NCBI RefSeq assembly: GCF_020731285.1
Contig: NZ_JAJFOW010000011.1
Coordinates: 62,001 to 126,000 of the forward strand
Reading direction: 5' to 3'
DNA length: 64,000 bases
Source of the DNA: Cohnella baijiui
Lineage (GTDB): Bacteria; Bacillota; Bacilli; Paenibacillales; Paenibacillaceae
Below, in pieces: positions 34,599 through 44,621 of this stretch (its first letter is position 1; each line of letters starts with the position of its first letter). Made by a program: the position numbers and the translations under genes. Below the pieces are notes generated by a model that was not told the DNA's origin, ran no database searches, and was given only the letters and a program-made list of their open reading frames with translations.

Positions 34599-35537
34599 TC
34601 AACCGATCATTAATTGAGAATTGCTTTGCTTCTGAATAGCTCTATAAGTCTCATTTAAACCTTCAAAAATGCTATATTTACTCTTCCAACCTAGCTCTTG
34701 CTCAGCTTTTTGATTGCATAATACACTGTGTGTGATGTCCCCCAACCTTGGAGAATAATACTGGGGAGTGATATTAGTCTGAAATATCTTATTTAGAATT
34801 GTAACTAATTCATTAATAGATGTTGTTGTCCCAGTTCCAATATTGAACGTGTTCCTACTTCCGGATGTTAATGCCTGAAGATTAGCTGCGACTACATCTT
34901 TCACATAAATAAAATCACGAGTTTGAGCTCCATCTCCATAAATAGATGGTGCATGCCCCGTTAAAAATCTGTCCATAAATATTGAAACAACCCCCCCCTC
35001 GCCTTTTGGGTCTTGCCTTTGACCGTAAACGTTAGCATATCTCAAAATTGTATAATCAACTTCCGAATGTGTGGTGCATATTCTTAAATATTCTTCCGGC
35101 GTATACTTACTAATACCGTACGGTGATAGGGGTCTAATTTCATGAGTTTCTTGAATTGGTAAACTTACTGGAACTCCATATACAGCTGCGGATGAGGCGT
35201 ATATAATCTTTCTAACTTTATATTTTTTACAACACTCTATAACGTTAATACTGCCGATCATATTTATCTTTGCGTCTTCTACAGGCCAAATCATTGAATG
35301 ACTAACTGACACCTGTGCAGCATGATGAATCACGATATCAGGGCTTACTCTAGCAAACATTTCTTCAAATCTATCGTCATGTATGTTTATATTATGGAAT
35401 ATTGAATTTTCATTTAAATTCTCTCGTTTTCCCGTTGAAAGATCGTCTACGACATGTACTTCATATTTTTGAAGTACAAGCTCATCAACAATATGAGAAG
35501 CAATAAATCCTGCCCCACCCGTTACTAAGACTCTCAT
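34599..35537 (-). CDS. NAD-dependent epimerase/dehydratase (UDP-glucose 4-epimerase-like)
   Basis: 312 residues. Extended SDR: VTGGAGFIASHIVDEL, DDLSTGKRENL, HAAQVSVSHS, SSAAVYG and catalytic YGISKYTPEEYL, then RYANVYGQRQ. Usually such proteins interconvert UDP-sugars at C4; substrate here unknown. ATG at 35537, RBS GAAGGTGAG. Confidence 0.88.
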   Translation of the reverse strand: MRVLVTGGAGFIASHIVDELVLQKYEVHVVDDLSTGKRENLNENSIFHNINIHDDRFEEMFARVSPDIVIHHAAQVSVSHSMIWPVEDAKINMIGSINVIECCKKYKVRKIIYASSAAVYGVPVSLPIQETHEIRPLSPYGISKYTPEEYLRICTTHSEVDYTILRYANVYGQRQDPKGEGGVVSIFMDRFLTGHAPSIYGDGAQTRDFIYVKDVVAANLQALTSGSRNTFNIGTGTTTSINELVTILNKIFQTNITPQYYSPRLGDITHSVLCNQKAEQELGWKSKYSIFEGLNETYRAIQKQSNSQLMIG

Positions 35538-35551
35538 CTACTCACCTTCTC

Positions 35552-35881
35552 TTACTTCGAAATAATATATACACCAATTAAAATAATCAAAGCCCCTATA
35601 ATTTTTGTCCATGAAATATTCTCGTCAAAGAAGTACCATGCAGCAATCATTGCTACAATATAAGCTATACTCTGCAAAGGATATAGAACACTAAATTGTA
35701 CAGAAGACAAAAGTTTAAACCAAATCAATGTCGCCACACCGTAAAGTAATAAACCGGCCCAAATTAATGGTGATTTTATAATCAAATTAATTTGTTGGAT
35801 GCTCACATTAATATTTTGCAAACCAAACTTCCAAAGGATTTGCCCTACTACTAACAAAAGAATATTTACAAGCAAAAGCAA
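35552..35881 (-). CDS. EamA/SMR-like small membrane protein, possible lipid-linked sugar flippase
   Basis: 109 residues with four membrane segments (LLLVNILLLVVGQILWKFG, LIWAGLLLYGVATLIWF, YPLQSIAYIVAMIAAWYFF, IIGALIILIGVYIIS). The pattern matches half-size DMT transporters such as ArnE/ArnF, which flip polyprenyl-phosphate sugars. Start appears to be TTG at 35881; the Shine-Dalgarno is weak and an ATT start further back cannot be excluded. Lies with a DUF2304 gene and a polyprenol-phosphate sugar synthase. Confidence 0.75.
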   Translation of the reverse strand: MLLLVNILLLVVGQILWKFGLQNINVSIQQINLIIKSPLIWAGLLLYGVATLIWFKLLSSVQFSVLYPLQSIAYIVAMIAAWYFFDENISWTKIIGALIILIGVYIISK

Positions 35882-35924
35882 CGAATATTGAATATTAATT
35901 TCAATCCCACCCGAACGTTCTATT

Positions 35925-36284
35925 TTATTCTTTCTTTGTCCTTTTCAGCTCTTCAAGCTCATTCGACAATAATGCTACGGTGCGAACCAAATAATTCAAT
36001 TTTTTATTTAATAATGACCATTTAGCGAATTGTCTATAGAGAATAAGCAATATTACAAGAATTACCACTAGAAATAACATCGCTGGTGGGTACTGTATAC
36101 CGATACTTTTAGCTGCAACATCTAAAACCCTAGGAAAAAATGATATTAATAACATAATTAAACTTCCCAATACCCAAAACAAAGATTCTTTTTCGTTTAA
36201 TAGATTCTTTCTAGTTTTATTAATTATATAAACGGCGACAAATAAAGAAACCACTCTTGAAAGAACGACTAATTTATAATCCAT
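35925..36284 (-). CDS. DUF2304 membrane protein
   Basis: 119 residues from the ATG at 36284 (GAGG, 7 nt). Three membrane segments (LSRVVSLFVAVYIIN, ESLFWVLGSLIMLLISFF, AMLFLVVILVILLIL), then a basic coiled-coil tail (LSNELEELKRTKKE). DUF2304 proteins are commonly found next to DPM1-like glycosyltransferases in cell-surface glycan clusters; precise role unknown, probably a partner subunit. Confidence 0.8.
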   Translation of the reverse strand: MDYKLVVLSRVVSLFVAVYIINKTRKNLLNEKESLFWVLGSLIMLLISFFPRVLDVAAKSIGIQYPPAMLFLVVILVILLILYRQFAKWSLLNKKLNYLVRTVALLSNELEELKRTKKE

Positions 36285-36376
36285 TGTCAATCCTCTTCGC
36301 AGTCGTCTGTTTTAGTAACGAAATGAAAATGGAGTAAAACATGGAGATAATATACTTTATATTTCTAATTATAGAA

Positions 36377-37012
36377 TCATGCATGCATACCTACCCCACT
36401 TAATCGTGAATGCATTGTTACTGGCATTTCTTTAATCGCGTAACCATTACGTAACATTAATATTATTATATTCGCATCTGGATATTCCGGGTAATTATCA
36501 GAAGAAACATAATAGCTATATGCTTGTTGGTTGAGAATTTGCAGACCTGATGTTGGATCTGTTATGGTTTTCCCTGTAGACAATTTAATAATTAAAGAGA
36601 ACAGTTTAGTTCCCAAACTGCGAAACGAACCATGCTTATAGGCTGTTTTTTGTAGAAATCTTGAACCTATTACGATATCGCAATTGGATTCTTTAATAAA
36701 ATGAATCAACTCCTTTATCGTTTTTGGATCATGTTGTCCATCGCCATCAAACTGGATTACATACTTGTAATTATGATCTAAAGCATATTTAAATCCTGTA
36801 ATAATTGCTCCACTGTACCCTAAGTTTGCACCAAGGGAAATCATATTTACACTGTGGGATCTAACCACTTTTGCAGTGTTATCTTTAGAGCAATCGTCCA
36901 CGACCAAGATATCAATTTCTGAAGTTTCTTCTTGAATACCTTTAATTACAGAGGATATATTTCGTTCCTCATTGTATGCAGGTATAAGCACCAAGGTTTT
37001 TGCGTTAGTCAT
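36377..37012 (-). CDS. DPM1-like GT2, polyprenol-phosphate sugar synthase
   Basis: 211 residues from the ATG at 37012 (AAGGG, 8 nt). Motifs VLIPAYNEERNISSVI, VVDDCSKDNTAKVV, GYSGAIITGFKYAL, the metal site QFDGDGQHD, IGSRF and DPTSGLQI are those of dolichol/undecaprenyl-phosphate mannosyl- or glucosyltransferases. It would transfer a sugar from a nucleotide donor to undecaprenyl phosphate. Works with the adjacent DUF2304 and EamA-like proteins and probably with the GT-C-like protein upstream. Confidence 0.9.
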   Translation of the reverse strand: MTNAKTLVLIPAYNEERNISSVIKGIQEETSEIDILVVDDCSKDNTAKVVRSHSVNMISLGANLGYSGAIITGFKYALDHNYKYVIQFDGDGQHDPKTIKELIHFIKESNCDIVIGSRFLQKTAYKHGSFRSLGTKLFSLIIKLSTGKTITDPTSGLQILNQQAYSYYVSSDNYPEYPDANIIILMLRNGYAIKEMPVTMHSRLSGVGMHA

Positions 37013-37030
37013 TATATGCACCCTTATTAT

Positions 37031-38839
37031 TTAATTAGAGAAATATTTATACAAAACAGTACTTTTACTTTTAGTTGAGAAGATAATTTTATAATGCGAA
37101 ATGTCTGCACGTTCAGAAAATGCCTCCCTTCCCTTTCCTCCAATTACCAACAAATAGGGATTTTTCAGAGGATCTTGCTCCCATTTTTTGATATCCATTT
37201 TGACAGTTTCATCAAATAATGCATATAGCGTACGATCATCATAGCTTGGCCATATTTCAGTCGAAATCTCAAACCATAGAAGTTGCAGAGATCCACCGAG
37301 GACTGGCAAGTAATCTGCCCCATTTAGATAAAGTGCTTTATTATTTTTAATTTCATTCAATATAGCTTTTTCTTCTCCGTTTAAAATCACTTCAGTCTGG
37401 TTCAATTTTATTTTATTTATTGTAAAAACTTGCCCCACATAATTAGGAGCTACAGGGTTAAATAAAGCATTCTTCTGGTTTATATATTTATCAAACCATG
37501 TGTATTGAAGTGTGAAAAAAAGAATGCATATAACATAACTGATATATAATGCCTTCGATTTTTCTTTCACTTTTGAAAGCCCAATTGCATATAGAATTAT
37601 TAATAACAATCCTATGACGAAATGATTTTTATAAAAATAATACGATGATGCATACCCTTGCAGCCCCGCAATCAAGATAATGCCGGCAAATAGCAGTAGG
37701 CAACTCAACAAAATTAATATGAACTCAAATTTTCTCTCTTTTATCCAGTTGAGGGTTACGAATACTGCAAAAAGTAATAAAGGTGCAAATGTGGAGTATA
37801 AATCTCTAGTAATATACCCCTCTAGTTTTACCGAGCTAATATTACCATTTTCAATATTAGACCCGAAATGGACTAGGTAAATGTATGCAAATACCACAAA
37901 TGAGCCGACGTATACAATATTCTCTAAACAGAATAAGCTTCTAATATTTATTTTTTTTCTGATCACGAGTTCCTGAATAACAACGCTTGCCAATATTACT
38001 GGAGCAAAATAGTAGTAAGCAAATAAAACACCTAAAACGTGTAGTGCCACTAAAGATAGATACACACCTCTATCAATCTTATTCTTTAGCGTTTTGTTAA
38101 TTAGAAGTAAGCTCAGAATCATTATGATCCCAGCCATTTGACTGCTAAATCCCCAAATAACGGAATTGAGATTATAGCCGGTGCAAGCCAACACCATCAT
38201 TGAAATAAATATAAACAAATCATACTTGATAAATTCTTTTAATAAGGCATAAATTAAAAGTATGGTTAAGGAGAATAGAAACAGATTACCAACCATATAG
38301 ACATTAATATTATCAATAAAGTAAAACACTTTCATTAATAAGCCTGTATTCACATAATCCAAAAAGGGGTATGTACTCAGATGTTGAAAAGGAAAAAGAT
38401 CTGTTGATGTGAGCGCTAAATGGCTTGTTTGGGCAAACTTCTTACTTAGAAAGAAGTGAATTGCAGGATCAGAAGTTTCGAATCGTACACTTAAGTCTAA
38501 AGTATAATAGTATACTGAAAATCCAAATGTTGCCGCTAGCGACATGACTATCGCAGCTATATCCCAACCAATTAACTTGCATTCCCATTCTTTGACCGGA
38601 ACAATTTTCCTCTTGTACAAAATGTAGCTTGAAAAGACCAAGTGAATAAGGGAAAGAAGCCAAAGACTGCTCTTTATTGTGAAAAACTCCAATACTAAAC
38701 TCTCTAATGCCACAAATGACATAAGAGATGTAACAACAATTATGATGGCGTTGATTATATTTGTTTCTCTTCCAAACTTAAATAAATTCAATAAGGCGAA
38801 TCCCAAACTAATTATACTTATTGCATATAAGAAGCCCAT
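37031..38839 (-). CDS. Large multi-pass membrane protein, probable GT-C glycosyltransferase
   Basis: 602 residues from the ATG at 38839 (AAGGA, 7 nt); frame open to 38866. About a dozen membrane segments up to ~residue 440, then a soluble C-terminus. An external loop between the first segments contains RFETSDPAIHFFLSKKF, where acidic residues could serve as the GT-C catalytic site. I do not recognise the exact family. Next to a polyprenol-phosphate sugar synthase and small flippase, it would use the lipid-linked sugar outside the membrane to decorate the glycan. AT-rich. Confidence 0.72.
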   Translation of the reverse strand: MGFLYAISIISLGFALLNLFKFGRETNIINAIIIVVTSLMSFVALESLVLEFFTIKSSLWLLSLIHLVFSSYILYKRKIVPVKEWECKLIGWDIAAIVMSLAATFGFSVYYYTLDLSVRFETSDPAIHFFLSKKFAQTSHLALTSTDLFPFQHLSTYPFLDYVNTGLLMKVFYFIDNINVYMVGNLFLFSLTILLIYALLKEFIKYDLFIFISMMVLACTGYNLNSVIWGFSSQMAGIIMILSLLLINKTLKNKIDRGVYLSLVALHVLGVLFAYYYFAPVILASVVIQELVIRKKINIRSLFCLENIVYVGSFVVFAYIYLVHFGSNIENGNISSVKLEGYITRDLYSTFAPLLLFAVFVTLNWIKERKFEFILILLSCLLLFAGIILIAGLQGYASSYYFYKNHFVIGLLLIILYAIGLSKVKEKSKALYISYVICILFFTLQYTWFDKYINQKNALFNPVAPNYVGQVFTINKIKLNQTEVILNGEEKAILNEIKNNKALYLNGADYLPVLGGSLQLLWFEISTEIWPSYDDRTLYALFDETVKMDIKKWEQDPLKNPYLLVIGGKGREAFSERADISHYKIIFSTKSKSTVLYKYFSN

Positions 38840-38942
38840 CACGATTTCCTTTCGTAGAACAACCATATTTGTCGAATAATAATGTCATTTGTTGTCAGTA
38901 TATCAAATGGATGATTATTCATCTATAAGAATCATTTTGATA

Positions 38943-40721
38943 CTAGAATATTTTTTTGATTTTCGCCTTCAACTTATTTTTCATTTTGTAAATTAACACG
39001 TCATATCTTCCCTGCCTGATTTGACTCATTACAACGAGTAACTTGCTTTTAAAACCGACAAAATCTGATAGTTCTGCTTCGATATTTGCTTCTCCTGTTC
39101 CAACGTGTTTCTCTCTTACGACTTTCAAGTAATGATCCAACATTTGCTGTCTCTTCAAATTATCCGTCGGTTCACTCGGAACTCTGTACATGGAAGTAAC
39201 TTTGTCAACGAAGTAGAACTCACCTGCAAAAGAATACCGTAGCCAGAGATCCCAGTCTTCCAGAACCTCCAGTTTGGGATCAAAACCGCCAAACTGATCA
39301 AACAACTTTCTAGAGAACAATACGGTCTGGATAGGAAAATAATTATGATGCAATAATATACGCCGATCATATTCCTGTCTGTGAATTAAATTGTATGATG
39401 TTTCTTCATAGACATAAGGTGTTTTAGACATTATTCGAATAGGCGTTTCCAATCCAATCGCGTATATTGCAACATTGTCAGAATGGTGCTGATAATATTG
39501 AGCAACTAGAACTTCGATATGATCTGCAAATAGAACATCATCGTCGTCTAGGAAGTTAAAAAGCTCTCCACTTGCATTTGTTAGCGCAATATTACCAGCG
39601 ATACACCTTCCAACATTCTTTTCTGTGGAAATATATCTAATATTCAAATCAAAAAAATCATTTCTTATCATTTCTTCTGAGATCGCTGGACCATCTTCCA
39701 CAATCACAACTTCAATATTTGAGTATGTCTGGTGACGGACTGTAAGCAAGGCTTCTCTAAGTACGTCTGGTCTGCCGCATGTACGAATAATAACAGACAC
39801 AAGCGGATTACTCGAAGGTAACTCATTTACATAAAAGGCGCCCTCTCGAACTATTTCATAATTCCATATTTTAAACTTTGGTTTAAAGCCAGCATTGCGA
39901 ATATGTCGGCCCTTTTGTCTAAAATGAATTCCTTGGGCAATGCTTTTCACCAATGATTTAGCAATCTTTTTACGATGACCTTTAAATGAGTTAGGGATCA
40001 CCATTAATGCCCCGTAAAGAATGTAACCTTTTATGATATCCTTCCAAGTACCAAACTTATAACGCATCATTAAGTTATTATATGTGCTGTTATAGTATTG
40101 ATTTGGCTTAACCTCTCCAGCGCTCTGATAGGTATAGTGGTGGACAATACAATTTGGACTATAGAGTAGTTTGTACCCCCTCGCCCTTAATCTCCAACTA
40201 AGATCGACATCCTCTGCATACATGAAAATTTCTTCATCAAACATTCCTACATCCACAAAAGCATTTCTCTTTACAACACAAGCGGCACCACTTGCCCATG
40301 TTGTCTCTAAATTGACTGGATTATAGTATTTGGGATGTTCATAGGGAAACTGCCTGCACTCCCACAATGCCACTTCCTTGCAGCTGCTTTGAATGGTTTT
40401 TTCCAACTGACTTAAACAATTCAAATCGAGTTCGGTGTCAATGTTGAGAAAAAAAATATAATCCTGATTAGTACGACTTACTGCTAAATTATTGGCCTTT
40501 CCAAAACCTAGGTTTACTTCAGATTTAATTATAGTAAAAGATCCAAAATTTTTTTGTTTCGGATATCTCTCAAGTAATTCCACTGTGTTGTCAGATGATT
40601 TATTATCAACTAATGTTAAATGTACATTTCCAACGGAGAATGAAGAGTTGCGAATACTTTCTAGGCAGGCATTCACCCACTTCGATGAATTATAAGTAAC
40701 AATGATAATATCTATTTCCAT
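38943..40721 (-). CDS. Bifunctional glycosyltransferase with two different GT2 domains
   Basis: 592 residues. Domain 1 (1-~260) is rhamnosyltransferase-like: DIIIVTYNSSKWVNACL, VDNKSSDNTVELL, NID at 93-95 and EDVDLSWRLRARGYK at 170-184. Domain 2 (~305-560) is a separate GT2: VSVIIRTCGRPDVLREAL and the metal site DDDD at 392-395, then LEDWDLWLRYS. Cytoplasmic, with a basic C-terminus (KMKNKLKAKIKKIF) that may touch the membrane. Probably adds two consecutive residues, one maybe rhamnose. ATG at 40721, RBS GAGGG. Confidence 0.88.
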   Translation of the reverse strand: MEIDIIIVTYNSSKWVNACLESIRNSSFSVGNVHLTLVDNKSSDNTVELLERYPKQKNFGSFTIIKSEVNLGFGKANNLAVSRTNQDYIFFLNIDTELDLNCLSQLEKTIQSSCKEVALWECRQFPYEHPKYYNPVNLETTWASGAACVVKRNAFVDVGMFDEEIFMYAEDVDLSWRLRARGYKLLYSPNCIVHHYTYQSAGEVKPNQYYNSTYNNLMMRYKFGTWKDIIKGYILYGALMVIPNSFKGHRKKIAKSLVKSIAQGIHFRQKGRHIRNAGFKPKFKIWNYEIVREGAFYVNELPSSNPLVSVIIRTCGRPDVLREALLTVRHQTYSNIEVVIVEDGPAISEEMIRNDFFDLNIRYISTEKNVGRCIAGNIALTNASGELFNFLDDDDVLFADHIEVLVAQYYQHHSDNVAIYAIGLETPIRIMSKTPYVYEETSYNLIHRQEYDRRILLHHNYFPIQTVLFSRKLFDQFGGFDPKLEVLEDWDLWLRYSFAGEFYFVDKVTSMYRVPSEPTDNLKRQQMLDHYLKVVREKHVGTGEANIEAELSDFVGFKSKLLVVMSQIRQGRYDVLIYKMKNKLKAKIKKIF

Positions 40722-40766
40722 CTGTTATTCGCCCTCTCCATTCTCCGCACTCCACATTCTCTAGAA

Positions 40767-42608
40767 TTACTCTCTTCTTGAATAAGTATCTCTTCTTAAA
40801 AATTTAGTTAATCTCCAACTCCTTGAATTATAAATATTCGTTATCAACTCATTTAATTGGTCTTCGGAGGCGGTAAAAATATTGGGGATATTAGTATCCC
40901 CCCCAAGTAAATGCTTTAACGCTCTAAGTGGTTTTGTGATTGACCACGAATTAGACGTTAACAGACGATGGGCCACTTCCCTCTTTTGAGAGTAAGTAGG
41001 TGGAGATTCACTCGAGTGCGTGTATCCTCTATTGTAGACGGAGTCTATTAAATCAGAAATTTTCTTCGCACTTCCAGGTGGCAATAATATGTATTGAGAG
41101 TTAACTTTACTTTGCACATATTTGTAATTCTCTTGCCACTCTTCTTGTTTATGTAGTGACTGCGAGCTCTCCCCTTTTTTCCACCATCTATAGATGCTTG
41201 TCATAGCATTCGAACTTTCAACTCCACACAGGAAGGACGCTCGAACTATAAAATCCCAGTCTTCAATTGTGTTTATATTTTCATCAAATCTTAGCCCAAA
41301 GTCGTGATAAATCGACCTAGGAAATGCCAAGCAAAGTCCTGGACATTGATTGTGATGAAGCATGGTGAGGAAATCATATTCGGATGGATAATCCTTTAGA
41401 AAAGACGATACTGCTCTTGATGTCTTAGGACTATATGTCGTTTGAACCGGCTCATACTCTTGCCTAACAGTTACTGACTTTAGGATCTTCCCGTAACTAG
41501 CTTGGGACAGTTCCTTGAATTCACTAACCCAATTACTAAACACTAAATCGTCATCATCAAGTATGCTTATATAATATCCTTGAGCTTTTTCAAAGCCAAC
41601 ATTAAGGGGAGTTGAACGATTCCCACCATTTACTCTTATTAATTTGACTTTATTCCTAATCCACTCGGGCGAATCATTAATGACTTTTTCTACTATTAAT
41701 TGTTTTTCAAGATTCAAGTTGTGACCCATAACTAAAACTTCAAAGTCAGTGCATTCTTGCCCAGTTAGACATAATATTATCTCTTTAAGTTCTTCCGGTC
41801 TGTTCCCTGTAGTTCTGGTAATTATAGATAAAAAGGGCCTATTTTCATTTACATTCTTTGTATTATCGGTGGGGTGTCCTGCTAAGAAAGATCTAACAAA
41901 CTGATTAACCTTCCCTGTCCTCCCCATGTTGCGCCTTAATCCTTGCAAAACTTGAGATAGGGATGACCCACCCGCTAATGTCAACAATTCGTTTGGGAAA
42001 TGTTGGTCACTCTTCTCCATAATCACATCATTTTCGCCTATTTGATACAAGCCGTGCTTTTTGCAAATAGTTAACAGCTTTTCTTCATTGAAAATATTAA
42101 TATGAGTTTTATCTAACAACCCTGAATCTGTCTCATCAAACCTGTTACAAAGTAGCTTCAAGACTACATCGTCATGGGTGAAATTTGGCACACTAATAAC
42201 CACAGGTGCACTATGTTTCTTTGACAATTCCACTGCGGTCTTTATTAGTTCTTCCGGCTCTAATACATGCTCCAGAATATCAATAATGGAAATAGAGGCT
42301 ATCTTACGATCTAAAATTATGGATTCAAGAAACTTTATGTTCTCCTCAAATTTCCCGAGCTTATAACAATGTGCTTCCTTTCCTGTTTCAATCAAATGAT
42401 TTACTGCTTCTTCACTAGCGTCTATCCCAATATATTTTATTTCTCCCAATTCTTGAACCTTGTTACTAATAGCCCCCCAACCACAACCGATATCCAAATG
42501 AAGTCCTGCCTCAGGAAAATTCATATTTTGAATAAGACTTATGACATGTCCATAGACATTATCATGGGCATATTCAAATTTGTATACATAATTATCAGAG
42601 TTTTTCAC
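40767..42608 (-). CDS. Methyltransferase-glycosyltransferase fusion
   Basis: 613 residues. Residues 1-~210 form a class I SAM methyltransferase (HLDIGCGWGAISNKV at 37-51, IDILEHVLEPEELI at ~109-122). Residues ~258-480 are a GT2 domain (SIITRTTGNRPEELKEI, DDDD at 351-354, IEDWDFIVRASF). Such pairs often cap a glycan by methylation. A GTG start at 42608 overlaps the stop of the upstream gene (GTGA), so they are translated together. Confidence 0.88.
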   Translation of the reverse strand: MKNSDNYVYKFEYAHDNVYGHVISLIQNMNFPEAGLHLDIGCGWGAISNKVQELGEIKYIGIDASEEAVNHLIETGKEAHCYKLGKFEENIKFLESIILDRKIASISIIDILEHVLEPEELIKTAVELSKKHSAPVVISVPNFTHDDVVLKLLCNRFDETDSGLLDKTHINIFNEEKLLTICKKHGLYQIGENDVIMEKSDQHFPNELLTLAGGSSLSQVLQGLRRNMGRTGKVNQFVRSFLAGHPTDNTKNVNENRPFLSIITRTTGNRPEELKEIILCLTGQECTDFEVLVMGHNLNLEKQLIVEKVINDSPEWIRNKVKLIRVNGGNRSTPLNVGFEKAQGYYISILDDDDLVFSNWVSEFKELSQASYGKILKSVTVRQEYEPVQTTYSPKTSRAVSSFLKDYPSEYDFLTMLHHNQCPGLCLAFPRSIYHDFGLRFDENINTIEDWDFIVRASFLCGVESSNAMTSIYRWWKKGESSQSLHKQEEWQENYKYVQSKVNSQYILLPPGSAKKISDLIDSVYNRGYTHSSESPPTYSQKREVAHRLLTSNSWSITKPLRALKHLLGGDTNIPNIFTASEDQLNELITNIYNSRSWRLTKFLRRDTYSRRE

Positions 42609-43510
42609 AGCGAAAACCTCATTTTCCCATAGTTATTATTAACAAATTCGCCGATTTTGTGATCACCATCTAGTTGCTCGGGCAACTTCCCATCGTTTTT
42701 TCGTATTTTAAACGCATTTGCAGCCTTTATGTAATAATCAATATTTGAGTTTTCAAAATACTTCAAAATCCCTTCCAACACATCCATTCGGGACCATTTA
42801 TACGCCATTAGAAGACCAGCCTCAGCAGAATAGTAATTTTCAGCGTCACTTGTTATCCAGCTTCCTTCGTTCGATAAAGTCTTATCGTGAAATACTACGG
42901 CCGAAGGCTGATAAATAACCTGGTAGTTTTTCAGTCTAACCCTCCATGAAAAATCGACATCATCACAATACAAGAAGAAAGTATCCGCATCGAAGCCATT
43001 TACTAATTCAAAAACCTCTCTTGGAATCATTGCACAGGCGGTTGAAGCCCAACTTGTTTCTCCGGTTTTAATATTGTAAAACTTGGGATGCTCGATAGGA
43101 AGTTGTCTTGCTTCAGCAATTCCAACCTTACTATTGGTTTTAAATGGCTCAAAAAGCCCGATGAGAGTATCAGGCGCCATTAAGATATCAGGATTAATAA
43201 TAAGAATATAGTCAGAAGAACAGGAGCTTGCCAATTGATTATGGCCCCTTGCAGATCCTAAATTCGAATTAAAATGAGTATAATGAATATCAATATATTC
43301 TCTATATTGATCGTTCAGTTTTATTATTTCCTGATCAGTAAAAATCGGATTTGAGGAACCATCTCCATAGTTTAGACTAATGCGAAAAAAAACGCCTTTA
43401 TTTATCGCAAAGTCAGCAGCCCTTATTAAACTTTTGATTGATTTCGTTATCCGCTCCTGATCATTATTATATAGTACCGATTGTATATGCAGACTTCTAC
43501 CAGTTTGCAT
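42605..43510 (-). CDS. GT2 glycosyltransferase, rhamnosyltransferase-like
   Basis: 301 residues. QSVLYNNDQERITKSIKSL at the N-terminus, IINPDILMAP (metal site NPD) and DDVDFSWRVRLKNYQ are close to dTDP-Rha: alpha-D-GlcNAc rhamnosyltransferase relatives. ATG at 43510, RBS GGGGAG. Overlaps the next gene by 4 nt. With rmlACBD downstream, a rhamnose donor is plausible. Confidence 0.88.
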   Translation of the reverse strand: MQTGRSLHIQSVLYNNDQERITKSIKSLIRAADFAINKGVFFRISLNYGDGSSNPIFTDQEIIKLNDQYREYIDIHYTHFNSNLGSARGHNQLASSCSSDYILIINPDILMAPDTLIGLFEPFKTNSKVGIAEARQLPIEHPKFYNIKTGETSWASTACAMIPREVFELVNGFDADTFFLYCDDVDFSWRVRLKNYQVIYQPSAVVFHDKTLSNEGSWITSDAENYYSAEAGLLMAYKWSRMDVLEGILKYFENSNIDYYIKAANAFKIRKNDGKLPEQLDGDHKIGEFVNNNYGKMRFSL

Positions 43511-43540
43511 CTTACACTTCTCCCCATCTATAATTAATGA

Positions 43541-44602
43541 TTATTGCAGCTTCTGATCAATCCAATCGCACAGTAATCCTAGCCCTTCGTTTAATGAAAT
43601 TTGCGGCGTCCAATTAATGAAATCCCGTGTATCTGAAATATCGCATGAAGCATGTCTTACATCTCCATTTCGATATTTTCCACATACATGAGGTTCAGGA
43701 GCTCCATAACGATGAGCAATAATATACGCTACCTCTTTAATAGTAGCTGCATACCCGCTACCTATGTCAAAAACTGCACCGTTAATAGCTTTCTCACTTG
43801 GCAACACTGCCATTATAGAATTTGAAACATCCGTAATATAAATAAAATCCCTTAGCATATTACCATCTTCATATAAAGGAATTGATTTATTTTCTTTAGC
43901 CATTCTTACGAATAATGATACAATTCCAGTATATGAATTGATTAAAGATTGACCCGGTCCATAGACATTCTGGAATCTTAATACTGTAAAATCGACGCTA
44001 AAAGATTTGCACCAACTTGATATAATATTCTCTTGAGCCAACTTTGTTGAGCCATAAATACTAGTAGGCATCGGTACATTAATCTTGCTGTTCATGGGCA
44101 AATACTTGGAGTCTATAAAGTCCCACTCTTGGTTTTCAAGTTGTTCTTGGGTTCTTTGACCTGGATAGAACTCTTGCCCGCTTAGTGGCTTCCATCTGCC
44201 TTCACCATAAACAGCCCTACTGCTTGATAATATAATTTTTCTTGGAATAGCTCTATTTCTTACTAAGGCATCTAACATTTGAGTGGTCCCAACAACATTT
44301 ACATTTGCATGTCTTGTTGCTTCTGTAAGAGATTGGCCCGTACCTGTTTCAGCTGCTAGATGAATAATCACTGTCGGTTTTGCCTTTTCTAGAATCGCAT
44401 CCCACATATCTCCATCGCAAATATCTGCTACCATTAAATTTACTTTTGAATCCAATTCAACCGGTCTTTCGCTATTTTTATGAATTTGTGGGTGCAAACT
44501 ATCGATAACAATGACTTCATCAAATACATCTACAAGTGACTGAGATAATTTCGACCCTATAAACCCTGCTCCGCCGGTAACCAAACATATTTCTTTTTTC
44601 AT
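43541..44602 (-). CDS. NAD-dependent sugar epimerase/dehydratase
   Basis: 353 residues. Extended SDR motifs VTGGAGFIGSKLSQSL, HLAAETGTGQSL, SSSRAVYG and YGSTKLAQENI (catalytic Tyr and Lys), with RFQNVYGPGQSLIN. An extra stretch between SSSRAVYG and the YxxxK motif holds QEFYPGQRTQEQLENQ, as in some dTDP- or CDP-sugar epimerases. Substrate unknown. RBS GGAGGA. Confidence 0.85.
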   Translation of the reverse strand: MKKEICLVTGGAGFIGSKLSQSLVDVFDEVIVIDSLHPQIHKNSERPVELDSKVNLMVADICDGDMWDAILEKAKPTVIIHLAAETGTGQSLTEATRHANVNVVGTTQMLDALVRNRAIPRKIILSSSRAVYGEGRWKPLSGQEFYPGQRTQEQLENQEWDFIDSKYLPMNSKINVPMPTSIYGSTKLAQENIISSWCKSFSVDFTVLRFQNVYGPGQSLINSYTGIVSLFVRMAKENKSIPLYEDGNMLRDFIYITDVSNSIMAVLPSEKAINGAVFDIGSGYAATIKEVAYIIAHRYGAPEPHVCGKYRNGDVRHASCDISDTRDFINWTPQISLNEGLGLLCDWIDQKLQ

Positions 44603-44621
44603 TACTAATCCTCCGATCGCC

